Source: Closterium sp. Naga37s-1
Lineage: Eukaryota > Streptophyta > Zygnematophyceae > Desmidiales > Closteriaceae
Direction of reading: 5' to 3'
DNA length: 64,000 nucleotides
NCBI GenBank assembly: GCA_947471745.1
Contig: CANJKZ010000504.1
Coordinates: forward strand, 659,014-723,013
Under the pieces are notes generated by a model. That model was given only the letters and a program-made list of their open reading frames with translations. It made no database searches and had not been told where the DNA came from. Below, piece after piece: positions 27,099 through 38,700 of the stretch. A program made the position numbers and the translations under genes. Position 1 is the first letter of the stretch. Each line of letters starts with the position of its first letter.

Positions 27099-28500
27099 AT
27101 GGAGTCCTCCCACCGCCTTCGTTTCGACGCGGAGGGCCACCCGATAGAGTTCGGCATCTAGCTCCGCCAGACTCAGCGCTATCTCACCAGTCAGCGCCAG
27201 GATGGCGCCACCCTGTACGCCCACGCGTCTGGCGCCCTCCAGGCACCCCGGCGTCCCGAGCCCCTGCCTACCGAGCTCGCCCTGACTTTGGAGGCGCAGG
27301 CGGACTACGATCGTCTCGTCTTGGCGCGGCACGTTTGGGAGTCCCGTGATGCTGCGACTCATCTTGCGCTGACAAATCTCCTTCCACTGACTGAGGCCGC
27401 TCACTTCGACCTGGTAGAGAGTGCAAAGGGGGTTTATGATGCTATCTCTGCATGCTATTCCACCCCTTCCTTTGCCTCCCTCAGCCGCATGCTCATGCCG
27501 TTCGTGTTTCCCGGCCTCGGCTCGTTTGCGACTGTCTCTGACCTAGCCACTCACTTGCGTTCCCTTGTCGTTAGCTACCGTGCAGCCTGCACTGAAGCTC
27601 AGCTTCTTGATGCTCCCCCTCCTATCTGGCTCACCGTCCACTGGGTAGTCACTCGTCTCCCTGACCGCCTCTCCACTGCCCGTGACGCGCTTCTCCAGCA
27701 GCACCCCAGTGAGCTTAGGATTGATCTTCTCGAGACCACTCTCGGGAAGATCGAGAGTAACCTCCTCTCTGATGCCTCGGCCACGTATGCAGACGCTCCC
27801 CGTCTGTTTGAGGAGTGTGTTGTACCCCAACTTCCCACCTTCACTGCTACTCGTGCCTCTGCTGCTGTATCGGTCTCTGAGGACACTGCAGCTGTTTCTG
27901 CCCCTGACAGGCAGAAACGGGGCAAGGGTGGCAAGAAAGGGGGGTGGCGGCGGTGGAGGAAGTGGCGGTGGTGGAGGCGGCACTGGGGGCGGCACCAGGG
28001 GCGGAAGCGGTGGTGCACCAGGTGGAGGGAGCCCTGGAGGAGGTGCTGGCCCACCTGCTGGAGGAGGTTCGACCAGTGGTGGTGCAAGGCCCCAGCAGTA
28101 GTGGCCACAGCAGCAGCAGCCACAGCAGAGACAGCAGCAGCAGCAGGGACAGCAGCAATGGCAGGCACCACACCAGTTTCAGTCGTGGGGACCCCTGCTG
28201 CAGTGGGGTGCGCAGCAGCAGTGGGGCCCTCTGCCACAGCGGGGACCTGGAGGACCCGGGAGCACTGGCCGTAGCAGTAGCACTACCAGCTGGGCCCCGC
28301 GCCCCCTGCGGCGCGATACCGGCCCCTGCGACCACTGGTGCGTCACCGGACCGGGCAGTCCCTGCGTCTGCAGCCGCGACGACCACTATGCGGCGCGGTG
28401 CTTCTGCCGCCTTGACGACCTCTACCGTGCACACTGGGGTCCTGAGGCAACCACCCCGCGCTGGGCTCGCCTGCTAGGTCATAAGATTCTTGTATTTGAA
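27099..28500 (+). pseudogene. E5 gag
   Basis: ATG at 27099 begins MESSHRLRFDAEGHPIEFGI. A TAG at 27159-27161 stands where relatives have tryptophan (consistent with TGG to TAG). The capsid continues in frame through TRLPDRLSTARDALL and ELRIDLLE. A G-run at about 27938 shifts the frame into the Gly-rich tract. Near 28320-28460 the Cys/His module appears as SPCVCSRDDHYAARCFCRLDD followed by PRWARLL, as in E4 and E6. Capsid identity rests on E4 and E6 comparison and the general Copia gag pattern. Confidence 0.8.
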
Positions 28501-29870
28501 GTGTCTATGGACGATGCTCGTCAGTATGCTTTGTATGGTGCTGATGGATCTGTGTGCTTGCTTGTTCGTAGTCTAGGATGCTTGCATCCTGTTAGTGTAG
28601 ACCTGTGCCTCTCTAGTCTAGGTGCTTGTGTAGCCTCCGTACCTGGCACACCTCCAGCTGAGGCGTCCTTGTCTTTCACGCTGGACTCTGGCGCGTCGCA
28701 GTGTTTCTTCCACGACCACACGACCCTCACACCACTCCTTGCTCCGGTTCCGGTAGCTCTGGCTGATCCTTCTTTGGGACCAGCCATTGCGCATAGCTCC
28801 ACCACCCTCCCGTGCCATGTGGCCCCCTCTGGTGTCCTACGCAGCCTCCACATCCCCTGGTTCACTCGGAACTTTTTGGGTGTTGGATACCTCCAGGATA
28901 GGGGGATCGCCGTTACCTTTGTGGGGGGTGGGAGGACTACGGTCTGTACAGACGCTGCCACTGGTGCTGTTCTGGCCACGTTCACAAAGGAGCCCCGCTC
29001 CAGTCTCTACGTTCTCCACACCGAGTGCTCCCCGGTTGCTTCCTCCGCTCAGGTCGCTGCGTCCCCTGTGGTCCCAGTGTCTAGTCCGGTTGCAGTGTCT
29101 AGTCAAGTTGTGGTGTCTAGTCAGTTTGCTGCGTCTTGCTCCTGTCAGTCCCTAGCCCACCCGACCGTCTTGTGGCACCACCACCTTGGCCACCTGATGC
29201 TCACCCGCCTCCACAGCATGGCCAGTCACGATCTTGTCTCAGGTCTCCCGCGCGTCTTTCTGTCGCTCCATGCCTCGCTTGCTCCACCTTGCACTCCTTG
29301 CGTCGCCGGCTGCCTGCGCGCCACTCCGCACTCCTCCTCCCTTCGTCCGGCCTCTGCTCCCTTCCAGACTCTCCACTTGGACGTCTGGGGCCCTGCCCCT
29401 ACGCTCGGATCTGAGAGGGAGCGCTACTTTCTAGTGGTCGTTGACGACTACTCCAGGTACACCACGGTGTTTCCTCTCGCGAAGAAGTCTGAGGTGACTT
29501 CTAAGCTGATCCGGTGGCTTCTGGCCACTTGGCCAGCTGAACCTCCAGCCGCGTGTCTCGCAGCCAGAGGCTTCACCGACCCGTCTTTGGACAGGGTCCC
29601 CTGGTGTTGGGTCGGCCTTTCGTGTCTAGGGCTGCTTTGCACTTGTCCGCGACACCTCTGCGGACAAGCTCTCGGCTTGCGCCATCCCCTGTGTCTTCCT
29701 TGGTTTCCCGGTGGGCTCTCCCGACTACTCTTTTACCATCCGTCCCTCCACCAGTTCCTCGACTCTCGTGACGTCCGGTTTGACGAGTCAGTGTCCCGGT
29801 TCCCCCTCCCCCCCTCTTCCTCGCACCCTCTCCTCCCCCTGCTCCCGCTCCTCCGGTACCCCCGCCCCCC
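28501..29870 (+). pseudogene. E5 protease and integrase with the catalytic core deleted
   Basis: Protease active site SFTLDSGASQCFF lies at about 28672-28710. The pre-integrase VLWHHHLGHL and CTPCVAGCL follow, then HLDVWGP with the first catalytic D. After the SKLIRWL stretch (about 29515) the sequence jumps to what should be the WP...QLNLQPRVSQ region. The stretch holding the second D and the E (LHSDRGGEF, PQQNGIAE in relatives) is therefore gone, roughly 240-300 bp. The frame also shifts there, and the C-terminal part is readable in another frame (SADKLSARAIPCVFLGFPVG). This integrase could not work. Confidence 0.85.
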
Positions 29871-30950
29871 AATGGTCCTGCCTCGTCAGGTGTGTCTCTC
29901 GCTACCCCTCTACCCTCGGACGCGCGTCAGGTAGCATCTCCCTCCCCGCAGTCCTCCTCAGAGTCCCCTCAGCAGCCCTCGGCACTTCCGCGACAGGTTA
30001 CTGTGGACTTAGATGGTGTTGGAGCTGGAGGTACTGCCATTGGCGGTACTCGGTCTGAGGGCGCTCGTTCGAGAGGTGTTGGAGCTGGAGGTGCTGGCAC
30101 TGGCGGTGCTAGTTCTAGGGGTGCTGGAGCTGGAGGTGCTAGCGCTGGTGGCGCTAGTTCTGGGGGTGCTGGAGTTCGACGTACTGGCACTGGAGGTGCT
30201 AGCTCTGGGGGTGCTGGAGCTCGAGGTGCTGGCGCTGGTGGCGCTAGTTCTGAGGGTACCGGAGCTAGAGGTACTGGCGCTGGTGGTGCTAGTTCTGGGG
30301 GTGCTGGAGCAGGAGGTGCTGGCGCTGTAGGAGCTAGCACTGAAGAGACAGGAGCTGGAGGCACGACTACAACGGCACCCTCTTCGCCTCCCCATCGCTA
30401 CGACACACGTCTCCAGGCTCTTCGCCGGCTTGAACGCGAGGAGCAGGAGCGGTTGGAGCAGGAGCGGTAGGAGCTACAGCAGTTGGACCACCAGCAGCAG
30501 CAGCAGTAGCAGCAGCAGCAGCCGCCGTAGCCGCCAATTTTGCAGCAGTTGTTCCCTCCATTGAGTGGCCTTCGGGCTATTCGTCTTCCTTCCTCTCCTC
30601 CTGTCCACTCAGACTCTCCTACGTTTCCTCCTCCGGACTCGACCCCGGCTGTTTTCTCTCCTCCTCAGTCACAATCGTCTCCTCCTGTTGTCCCGCACAA
30701 CTGGACAAGTCGTTGTCCCCCGCGTGCTCGGCCCTTGTCTCCTCTTGCCGACCTCCCGTGTTCTCGCCACTCTTGTCATCGACCCTCGTGCCTCTCCGTC
30801 GTCTGTCTCGGCTCTTACTGACGCTATCGCTGACTTTGCTTCCACCCGCCGTCTTGCCTACGCCACGCGTGTGGTGCCTGCTCCACCTCCCCATCCTCTG
30901 TCCGTCGGGGGTGAGTCTGCCCTTGGCTGTGACGTCCTAGAGGAAAGGTA
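29871..30950 (+). pseudogene. E5 Gly-Ala-Ser-rich linker
   Basis: The frame 29892-30470 has a pentapeptide repeat coded by 15-bp units (GGASS, GGAGA, RGAGA alternating) between about 30010 and 30360. It is followed by RYDTRLQALRRLEREEQERL, a charged helix, and a TAG at 30468. A CAG/CAGCAG stretch lies at 30490-30530. The linker sits at the same place as in E1 and E6, between integrase and RT. Confidence 0.72.
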
Positions 30951-32604
30951 GTTTGAGCTGGAGTTCCTGGCAGCCGCTTCCCCCTCTCTCTGCGCCATGC
31001 TGCTTTCCCCTGAGGGAGACCCCGACGCCCTTGACATACCGACTCCTCGCACGTACCGTGAGGCAATGTCAGGGGAGTGGGCCTCCCAGTGGAAAGCGGC
31101 TATGGACTCAGAGTTAGCGTCTTGGAGATCCACAAGCACTTACGTCGACGCAGTTCCCCCTCCCAGGGCGAACGTTGTCGATGGCATGTGGCTCTTCAAG
31201 GTGAAGTTGCCGCCTGGATCACCGCCTGTGTTCAAGGCGCACTTCGTAGCTAGGGGTTTCAGTCAGCGTGAGGGAGTTGACTTCGTCCAGACCTTCGCCC
31301 CGAACCCGAAGATGACTACTCTTTGGGTGTTACTGCACGTAGCAGCACAGCGAGACTACGAGCTGCACTCCCTTGACTTCTCCACTGCGTTTCTCCAGAG
31401 CCGCCTACACAAGGAGATGTGGCTGCATCGTCCTCCTGACTTCACTGACACCTTCCCACCTGGGACCCAGTGGAGCTTGAGGCAGCCAGTCTACGGTCTC
31501 CGCTAGTCGCCCCGTGAGTGGCACGACACTCTTCGCTCCATGCTTCGTGACCTTGGGTTTCGTCCTTCCTCTACTGACCCGTCGTTGTTTGTTCGCACTG
31601 GTTCCACTCCTTTTTTTATACTAGTTTACGTCGACAACCTGGTCTTTGCTACAGCAGACATGGCATCTCTGGCTGAGGTTAAGTTCGAACTGCAGAAGAG
31701 ACACACGTGCATTGACCTCGGTGAAGTGCAACGCTACTTTGGCCTGCAGATCACCAGGGACAGAGCCGCTCGCACCATCACACTGACTCAGTCACACATG
31801 GTGCAGCAGGTCCTTTGGCGGTTTGGGTTTCAGTTCTCCACCACTCAGCCCACTCCTCCTGTCGTTGACCACTGACTGATTGGCCCTTTTCTCGACGAGC
31901 TCTTTGAGTCTAGTGGTCCCTATGCAAAGCTTGTGGGCTGCCTCATGTACCTGATGACTTGTACTCGGCCGGACCTCGCCTTTCCCCTCATCGCCCTCTC
32001 TCGCTTTGTTGCGACTGGGAGACACCGTCCTGTTCACTGGACAGCTGCTGTGAGGGTGGCGAAGTACCTGGCGACTACATCAGGCATGGGGCTTGTGCTT
32101 GGAGGGACACAGCCAGTTGTGTTGACCGGTCACTGCGACTCTTCCTACGCAGACGACGTGGAGACTCAGCGTTTGACTCAGGGTTACTGCTTCAGTCTGG
32201 GTGCTGGTGCTGTGTCGTGGAGGTCTACACGGTCGTCGTCTGTGGCTTCGTCCAGTGCAGATGCAGAGATCTACGCTAGTGCCATGGCGGCACAGGAGCT
32301 TCGCTGGTTGACCTTCTTGCTCACCGACCTTGGTGAGCGGCCTTGCTCTGCTTTGACCTTGTACGCTGACAACAAGGCCATGATCCTCCTATGTCAAGAG
32401 CCTCGACTGGAGAGCAGAGTGAAGCATATTGACGTGAGGTACATTCTCCTGCGAGAGCTTCAGCGACGTGGCCAGGCACGCTTGGACTTTGTGGCTTCAG
32501 AGGCCAACACTGCCGACGTCTTCACCAAGGCCTTGGCGCCTGGTGACCACCACAGGTTCAGTGTGCAGCTAGGGCTTGTTGAGGTAGGCCCACGGTTGCT
32601 GTAG
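30951..32604 (+). pseudogene. E5 reverse transcriptase and RNase H
   Basis: RT: EGDPDALDIPTPRTYREAM, FKAHFVARGFSQREGVDF, LDFSTAFLQSRL, YGLR then TAG at 31504-31506. The active-site motif reads YVDNL (about 31627-31641) where relatives have YVDDL, so the second catalytic aspartate is asparagine. A TGA at 31872 follows. RNase H is open from 31933 to 32604: GHCDSSYADD, SADAEIYASAMAAQELR, YADNKAM, ANTADVFTKALAPGDHHRF. Fold and length are normal; the RT is predicted to be inactive. Confidence 0.9.
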
Positions 32605-32928
32605 TGTTGCTCTTGTTGCGTGTTCTGCTTGTCATTGCCTTTATATATATTGTGCTCTCTTGAACTGGCCTTGTGGCCACTTGCTTGTGCTCGGAATTTG
32701 TGTGGTGTCCTTGAGATCCAACCTGAGGTTGCTTTGCTTCTTGTCTTGATTGGTCTTGTGACCGTTTTTTCACCCTGCTTGCTTTGATGCCCCTCACTTA
32801 GCCTATGGGGGTGTGTCAAAATATAATATGTGTTGTAGGCTTTAGTGAGGTGGTACAATTTCTAGGTTTGCATATTTGTACCCCATCCCTTTCTATTCTA
32901 CACATTCCGTTGCTAGCTACTCTTAAGA
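32605..32928 (+). promoter_or_regulatory. 3' UTR, paired hairpins, PPT and 3' LTR of E5
   Basis: Hairpins GGCC-TTGT-GGCC (32667-32678) and GGTC-TTGT-GACC (32752-32763) flank the conserved block GTGCTCGGAATT ... GAGATCCAACCTGAG. PPT CCTATGGGGGTG ends at 32813. The LTR is 32814-32928, with an 11-bp deletion relative to the 5' copy. Confidence 0.75.
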
Positions 32929-33270
32929 ACTTTATTACACTGTTTAGTTAAAGCTTGCAGGCAAAATAGTGACCCCCCCCTTCTAGTTGGGTCCACTTGA
33001 ATTTGTTGGAGGGAACTGGGTTGGAAAGGAGACGATGTGGCATAGAATGCTGACATATTGGGTGTATCGGTATGCCCCAAAAGTTGTTCACTATGATGCA
33101 CGAGGAACCACGAGCGACATGTGTCGGGTGCCGCAACCAATTGGGGGGTGTGGTGCAGACCCACTCTATGGGTAATTTCAAGTTGGGCCGGGGCTCACAA
33201 TTTTGCAGTCTCGTTTTAAGGTCAAGTTCACTACCACATACGAGTTACATTCAAGCACAACACCAAACAA
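32929..33270. other. Non-coding gap between E5 and the hAT gene
   Basis: No domain recognised. It has a C8 run at 32974 and phrases such as GGGTCCACTTGAA and CCAATTGGGGGGTGTGG, vaguely like the AT-rich insertion at 17067-17494. It probably holds the 3' flank or terminal region of the hAT element; no terminal inverted repeat was found. Confidence 0.35.
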
Positions 33271-34885
33271 GACTACCTTACAATACTCCTACATCTACAA
33301 GAGCGTCACTCCCCATCTGTAACAGGAGGAGCTGCAGCCTTAGCCTCCACAAACTCAGTGCGGCCAGCAACAGTCCCTTGATAGTCACGTTGATGGCGAC
33401 GGTTTTTCTAGCTGCGAAATACACTCACCACTTAAAACCAGTCCATACGGTACCCTAGCAGCGAACAACGCATCAAGTGGCCCAAGATGCTATCAGCAAG
33501 GCAGCCACGGCCCCATGTCTTAATGCGGTTTTGCTTTGAGAAGCCACTTTCGCACTCTACTGTGCTCAGCGGGAGTACTGCCACATCTTGCCAGAGACGG
33601 ACAATGTCCAGGGAGCTCCTTTGTCAGGCGTCATCTTCCAGAATGAGTGGGAAGGCTTGCTAGAATTCTTCATCCAGATGTTGCGAGTGCATTGTGGATG
33701 TGAACATCCACTGTTCGGACTGTGCTTTGAGATAGTTGAATCCTGCTAAGGGTTGAAACAATAAAGTGGTAGCAAAACATCAAACCGATTTTTTGCAGGG
33801 TTAAGAAACGAAACACAAACTACGTATAAACAAACACACCTACACATCGGGTAATGACTACACATGTAGATACAGTGGTGAATATGGCAAACAACAATTT
33901 ACCAAGAAGTTTGTGGTGGTAGAGTTCATCCAGCTCCCTCTGCCATTGCCTGAAGGCAGCATGGCGCTTCTCATTGTCCTACAGATGACACTTGCTCTTG
34001 AAGAGCTTCGCCCCCTCCAAGTTGTTGAGGTCTTTTATGTGCCCTTTCAGGTGCTTGTTGACCCCCCGCGCGAACTTGATGACGATCTCGACACATGCAG
34101 TCACATCTCCTCCCGTCTGTTGTCCATCCAGGGGCCGCTCGTGAAGGGTGTAGAGGCTTGTCGTTGGGTTGCCGTCACGGTCAACTCCCTCTGCAGCGAC
34201 CTCACGGTTCTCTGGCTTCGCATGCGCTGCCAAGAAGTTAGGCAGCTGCATTCCGACACCCTCGCCAAACACTCCTATTGTGCGGGGTCTGATGTAGCAA
34301 TGCTCGATTCGCTTTGACGTTTCGTTGACCGAGAGACCACCAACGTCACATCCATCTGACGGAAGGGTCATTCCATACATGGAGGGGTGTAAGGCAGAGT
34401 ATATAAAGCTGTAGCAGAGTACAAGGATCAATTCAAGTGAGGGTAATGTGCAGAAAATGAACTAAAGTACTCAAACAGTTGTAGTTGCACAATATGCCGC
34501 TATATACCTGACGTTGCTGAAACCTGGTGTTTTGCTAGTTGAGGTAAAAAGGGATGTCAGCAAGGAACGTCATCAAGAACTGAAAATTGAAAGACGTGGC
34601 CACTTCAAACTGTTGGTGTCGATGTTCTTCAAGCAGCACGACAATTGCGGGTAAGACCTCCAGCAATCGTTGCACTGCCTCGCCGCGTGAGAGCCAACGA
34701 ATGACGTGGATCCCTTGCGCCTCCAGATTTGTTTGGCAGAGCACCCACTGCAAGTTCATGAACCGCTGGTACCAGAGGTGGGACTTGCTAAGACTCGTCG
34801 CCACAGCACGAACGACGTTGTCAATTATGTCGAGCTCCGGAACTACGACAGCCGCATCTTTAGCGCCCAACGCCTCTCTGCATGT

Positions 34886-34914
34886 GGGGGGGGGGGGGGG
34901 GGGGGGGGGGGGGG
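34886..34914 (-). repeat. G29/C29 homopolymer inside an intron 3' end
   Basis: Twenty-nine consecutive G on the plus strand. On the gene strand this is C29 followed by ACATGCAG and the exon. It thus occupies the polypyrimidine-tract position of the hAT intron. Confidence 0.9.
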
Positions 34915-35320
34915 AACAAGCAACAACAAGAAATGTTAATAAAGGTAAAGCATGAGTAAAGCAGGGCAGATGATTTTTAGAAACCACTCACCGATGCGCA
35001 ATGCAGTGCGTGGCCACTAGATGTTCCACATGCGCACAAAGGCAGACGACTACACCGATCTTTTCTCCGGTCATCACCGACGCACCGTTAGTGGCAATGC
35101 CCGAAATCTGCTGCAGATCAAGGCCGATTTGCTGGAAGTAATGCAGCAATACCACAGTATACAACGGTATGTCGAGTATCAATGAAGCTGCATCAGCACA
35201 CTTGATAGAGAGTAAGGTAAGAAACTCTGTCACAACAACAATTCCTTTGAAAAAAGTTGTGTATACAATGAGATGCTTTCCGTGCACACGGTCAGTACTC
35301 TCATCGATACTTATCCTCAC

Positions 35321-35590
35321 CCATGGTGATGAAAGCACATGCGCCAGTTGCATCTCCTGCAGATACTTCGACGTAGCAGCAAGGCATTCCCGGAAGCCAT
35401 ACCTGCCATGAACAGGAGACAAATTAGTCAACTTATATACTAAATGGTACGAGCACCGTAAATAAGTGGCGATGACAGCATATGCGCCAGTTGCATCTCC
35501 TGCAGATACTTCGACGTAGCAGCAAGGCATTCTCGGAAGCCATACCTGCCTTGAACAGGACACAAATTAGTCAACTTGTATACTGAATGG
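35321..35590 (-). repeat. 143-bp tandem duplication over an hAT splice acceptor
   Basis: The segment around 35321-35440 repeats at 35464-35583 with a few differences. Both copies contain the intron 3' end, the acceptor and the exon start YGFRECLAA. Only the copy nearer the core (acceptor before 35402) leads into a long open frame; using the other soon meets a stop. Confidence 0.8.
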
Positions 35591-36066
35591 TAAGATATCT
35601 AGTCACTCATTCACTGAATATCTTACTCAGAGTAGTATGACCCGTACGTGCTGCCTGGAGGAAGGTATGGCAATCCCTCCCTAGCCAAGAACCAGCACAA
35701 TGAAACGAACAGTGCAATGGGTGCATCCGCCTTGCACACAAACAAAGTAATGTGCATCGTGCGGATGAGATGCTCGGTGGCGTGGTCAGTTGTCTGCCAC
35801 TGGTCGATGGTTGCTTGCCGTGCGGTTGTAGCCTCTGCATCAGCCTGTGCCTTCAAAGCTGCCTTGTACGCGCAAGAACCGACGTGCGTACGGATGCTCC
35901 CGAGCTGCAGATCACGCCCACCTTCTCCTCTTCGTCCGCGGCTGGTATTTGCACCAGAATCACCATGCTGCATACATATCTGACACTTAAGAGCAGGGCG
36001 ACCGTTTTTCGTGCGCACGAGTCGCAACCAGCAAAACGGCGCGTCCAATCAGTGTTAAAGCGATGA

Positions 36067-36773
36067 CACACTACCTCATACTCAGCCTCAGGTGTATCTT
36101 CCATTGGTGTAGACTCCTTTGGTGGCGTAGTTCTCGGTGGCTCAGGGTGCGTGGCAGAGAGGGGCTGCAAAGTGCGGTTGTGTCTCTGCGCTTGGGATCT
36201 GTGAGGCGCGTCACTAACCTTCTCAGAACCGCCGACGGCATGCTGTGCATCCTGGACTTCGGATCCATGACAGAATGGCGCGATGTGCAGGGGGGCATGA
36301 GCGGTGCTTGGGAGGGGCCAAGCTGGGATGTGGAGGGATGTGGAGGGATGTGGAGGTACGGAGAGGGGTGAGGCAGAGGAGGGAATGGCCTCGGTAACGG
36401 TTGCTGGACGTGAATTCGGGGCCCATACTAGCCGTTGCTAGGTGTACTTCCCCGTTCGCTTCCGTTTTTGTGGCTCGCTGGATTTCGCTCTTGGCGTGCT
36501 TCCATCCGAGACTGAAAAGCCTTCGCCGCCATCGTCAACAGTAGTAGTCACAGGCAGGTTAGTGCTGGGTGTTGTGTTAATAGTGGCTCGACGTCAACCG
36601 CTACGCTGAACTGACGTACGGGTGGATTGGGTCGGGTGGGAGAACTGAAGAATGGTGCGACGGGGTGTGGGAGTAGCGGAAAAAGGCCTAACATGCTAAG
36701 CCCATTTCTTGGAGCATCATACTGTCTCTCGTCATCCATGAGGTGAGAATTGAAGCTGCTGCATGTCAAACTA
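36067..36773 (-). other. Possible 5' region of the hAT gene
   Basis: A possible start lies at minus-strand ATG 36531 (MAAKAFQSRMEARQERN). Between 36100 and 36530 frames are short, with a GGGATGTGGAGG repeat at 36325-36356. No domain is recognisable. The region may contain the first exons or the 5' flank. The bases before 36774 (CTGCA) resemble the E6 right-hand flank CTGGA. Confidence 0.35.
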
Positions 36774-36897
36774 TAGAACGAGAAAAATGAATGAACTATG
36801 AAAGAGCTGGGTACAAGTACTAGCCCTAATTGGGTTGTACCCCTTGTGGGCTACCCCACTATAGCCTACACAAAGTAAGCACTATAACATTTTGACA
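36774..36897 (-). repeat. 3' LTR of E6, 124 bp
   Basis: Minus strand TGTCAAAATGTTATAG ... ATAGTTTGACA. Contains GGGGTACAAC ... GTACTTGTACCC. Confidence 0.92.
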
Positions 36898-37123
36898 CAC
36901 CCCCATAGGCAAAGTGGGGGAGAACAAGTGGTCACAAGACCAGTCAAGAAAAGCAAAGCAAGCTTGGGGTGGATCACAAAGTCACCACACGTTCCGAGCA
37001 CAAGCAAATGGCCACAAGGCCAGTTCACATGCAGATTTAAATAAAAGACAACAAACAGTACGATGATCAAAACCTAGCAAGAGTAAGCATGCAATAATAT
37101 TTATAGATCATAGTACAACAGAG
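36898..37123 (-). promoter_or_regulatory. 3' UTR, paired hairpins and PPT of E6
   Basis: On the minus strand, GGCC-TTGT-GGCC at 37021-37010 and GGTC-TTGT-GACC at 36941-36930 flank the conserved block. Spacing between them (80 nt) equals that in E4. The PPT is adjacent to the LTR. Confidence 0.65.
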
Positions 37124-38700
37124 TCACGCAGTGAGCAAGTGAGGCAAAGTAGGCATAAGGCCTAAAACAGTAGAGAACCGTTGATGATCATCGGACTGAA
37201 GTGGCTTGGTGAATATATCAGCAGTGTTGGCCTGAGTGGCCACGTAAGCAAGACGAAGGTGACCACGCTGCTGCAACTCTCGAGCAAGGATGTAACGCAG
37301 AGCGATGTGCTTCATTCTGTGCTCCAGTCTGTGCTCCTGACACAAGGCAATCATGGCCTTGTTGTCTACATACAGAACTGGAAAAGAACGAGGCCACTCC
37401 CCCAAGTCGGTTAGCAGGTAGGTGAGCCAGCGTAACTCCTGTGCAGCCATGGCCCCTGCGTAGATCTCAGCCTCACAACTGGAACTGAGAACAAAAGACG
37501 AGCGGGTAGACCGCCAAGAAACAAAGCCTAAGCCAAGGCTGAAAGTGTAACCCTGTGACGACCGCTGCGTAGCCAAGTCGTCAACCCAAGACGCATCTGC
37601 GTGTCCCGTGAGGACAACTGGACCCCGTCCTCCAAGCACGAGCCCCATGCCCGAACCACTGCACAAGTAGCGCAACACCCTCTTAGCGGCCTCCCAGTGC
37701 TCTGGTCGCTGTCTCCCGGGCGCAACGTAGCGTGCCAGAATGCTAAGAGGGTAGGCAAGGTCAGGTCGAGTGCAGGTCATCAGGTACATGAGGCAGCCCA
37801 CAAGCTCTGGATACGGGCCACTCGGCTCTACGAACTCGTCCAAAGGTGGAGCTGAGAGCGAGTGACTGAGTCAAGGTGATGGTGTGCCGTGCTCTGTCCC
37901 GGGTGATCTGCAAGCCAAGATAGCTGCGCAGCTCACCCAGGTCAATGCACGTGTGTCTCTTCTGCAGCTTCGACTTCACAAGGTCCAATGCCATAGTGTC
38001 AGCAGTGGCAAAGACCAAGTCGTCGACGTACACGAGGACGTAGAACGGCGGCAGAGAAGTGTCGGCGCGTAGAAACAGCGACGGGTCAGCAGTCGAAGGA
38101 GCAAACCCAAGAGCCGCAAGTGTCGTCCTCAGTGTGTCGTGCCACTCGCGAGGCGCCTGACGGAGACCGTAGACTGGCCGCCGGAGGCTCCACTGGGCAC
38201 CTGCAAGAAACAACCCAGTGAAGCCAGGTGGGCGGCGCAGCCAGATCTCCTCGTGCAGGCTGCCCTGCCAGAAAGTTGTGCTCAAGTCAAGAGAGTGCAG
38301 CTCGTAGTCACGCTGAGCTGCGACGTGCAGCAACACCCGAAGAGTGGTCATCTTCGGGGTAGGGGAGAAGGTCTGGAAGAAGTCAACTCCCTGTCGCTGA
38401 CTGAAGCCTCGTGCAACGTAATGAGCCTTGAAGACAGGCGGAGAACCCGGCGGCCGCTTCACCCTGAAAATCGACATGCCATCAACTATGTTCGCCCAGA
38501 AGAGGGAAATGCATCGACGTAGGTGCCTGTGGACTTCCATGATGCCATCTCTGCGTCCATGGCTGTCTGCCACTGGGAGGAGTAGGGACCCGTAATCGCC
38601 TCTGCGTAAGAGCGCGGGGTCAACTGTCTGGTGCATGCGGGTCTCCCTCAGGGGCAAGCAGCATGGCCACGAGATGAGGTAAAGCTGCTGCAAGGCACTC
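37124..38700 (-). pseudogene. E6 reverse transcriptase and RNase H
   Basis: The RT frame (38693-37761) contains FKAHYVARGFSQRQGVDF, LDLSTTFWQGSL, YGLRQAPREWHD and the active site LVYVDDLVFATAD (about 38037-38000). After ITLTQS a deletion of about 80 bp at a TCAC microhomology removes the segment HMVQQVL to TGHS of relatives and shifts the frame. RNase H is then open from 37843 to 37124: GHADASWVDD, SSCEAEIYAGAMAAQ, YVDNKAM, ADIFTKPLQSDDHQRF. Catalytic residues are intact, but the shift separates RT from RNase H. Confidence 0.9.

Larger units (their letters stand above)
26050..32928 (+). mobile_element. Copia element E5
   Basis: LTRs are at 26050-26175 (126 bp) and 32814-32928 (115 bp; an 11-bp gap plus about 4 substitutions by eye). 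The flanking pentamers AATTT and ACTTT match at 4 of 5. The LTR ends CTCTTAAGA, not CA. PBS TGGTATCACGAGTAGG is at 26176. The order is leader, gag, protease, integrase (core deleted), Gly-rich linker, RT and RNase H, then 3' UTR. Stops, a frameshift at a G-run and a damaged RT active site make it non-functional. Confidence 0.9.
33271..36066 (-). pseudogene. hAT-superfamily transposase gene (DUF4371/ZNF862-like), spliced and decayed
   Basis: Reading right to left: a Cys-containing N-terminal region (RTKNGRPALKCQICMQHG; one frameshift near 36030) and IDQWQTTDHATEH. A donor at 35627/35626 (GTAAGA) and an acceptor before 35402 follow. Exon 35402-34992 holds the RNase-H-like core: SIDESTDRVHGKHLIVYT, then GIATNGASVMTGEKIGVV and ATHCIAHR. 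Then comes an intron of 114 nt (34991-34878, GTGAGT ... CAG) whose pyrimidine tract is 29 C. The next exon has VIRWLSRGEAVQRLLEVLP and VVLLEEHRHQ, with an in-frame TAG near 34537. The C-terminal dimerisation region is at about 33640-33480: LPLSTVECESGFSKQNRIKT and LADSILGHLMR. Several stops there show decay. hAT transposases cut and paste DNA; this copy is inactive. Family call is by motif recognition. Confidence 0.82.
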
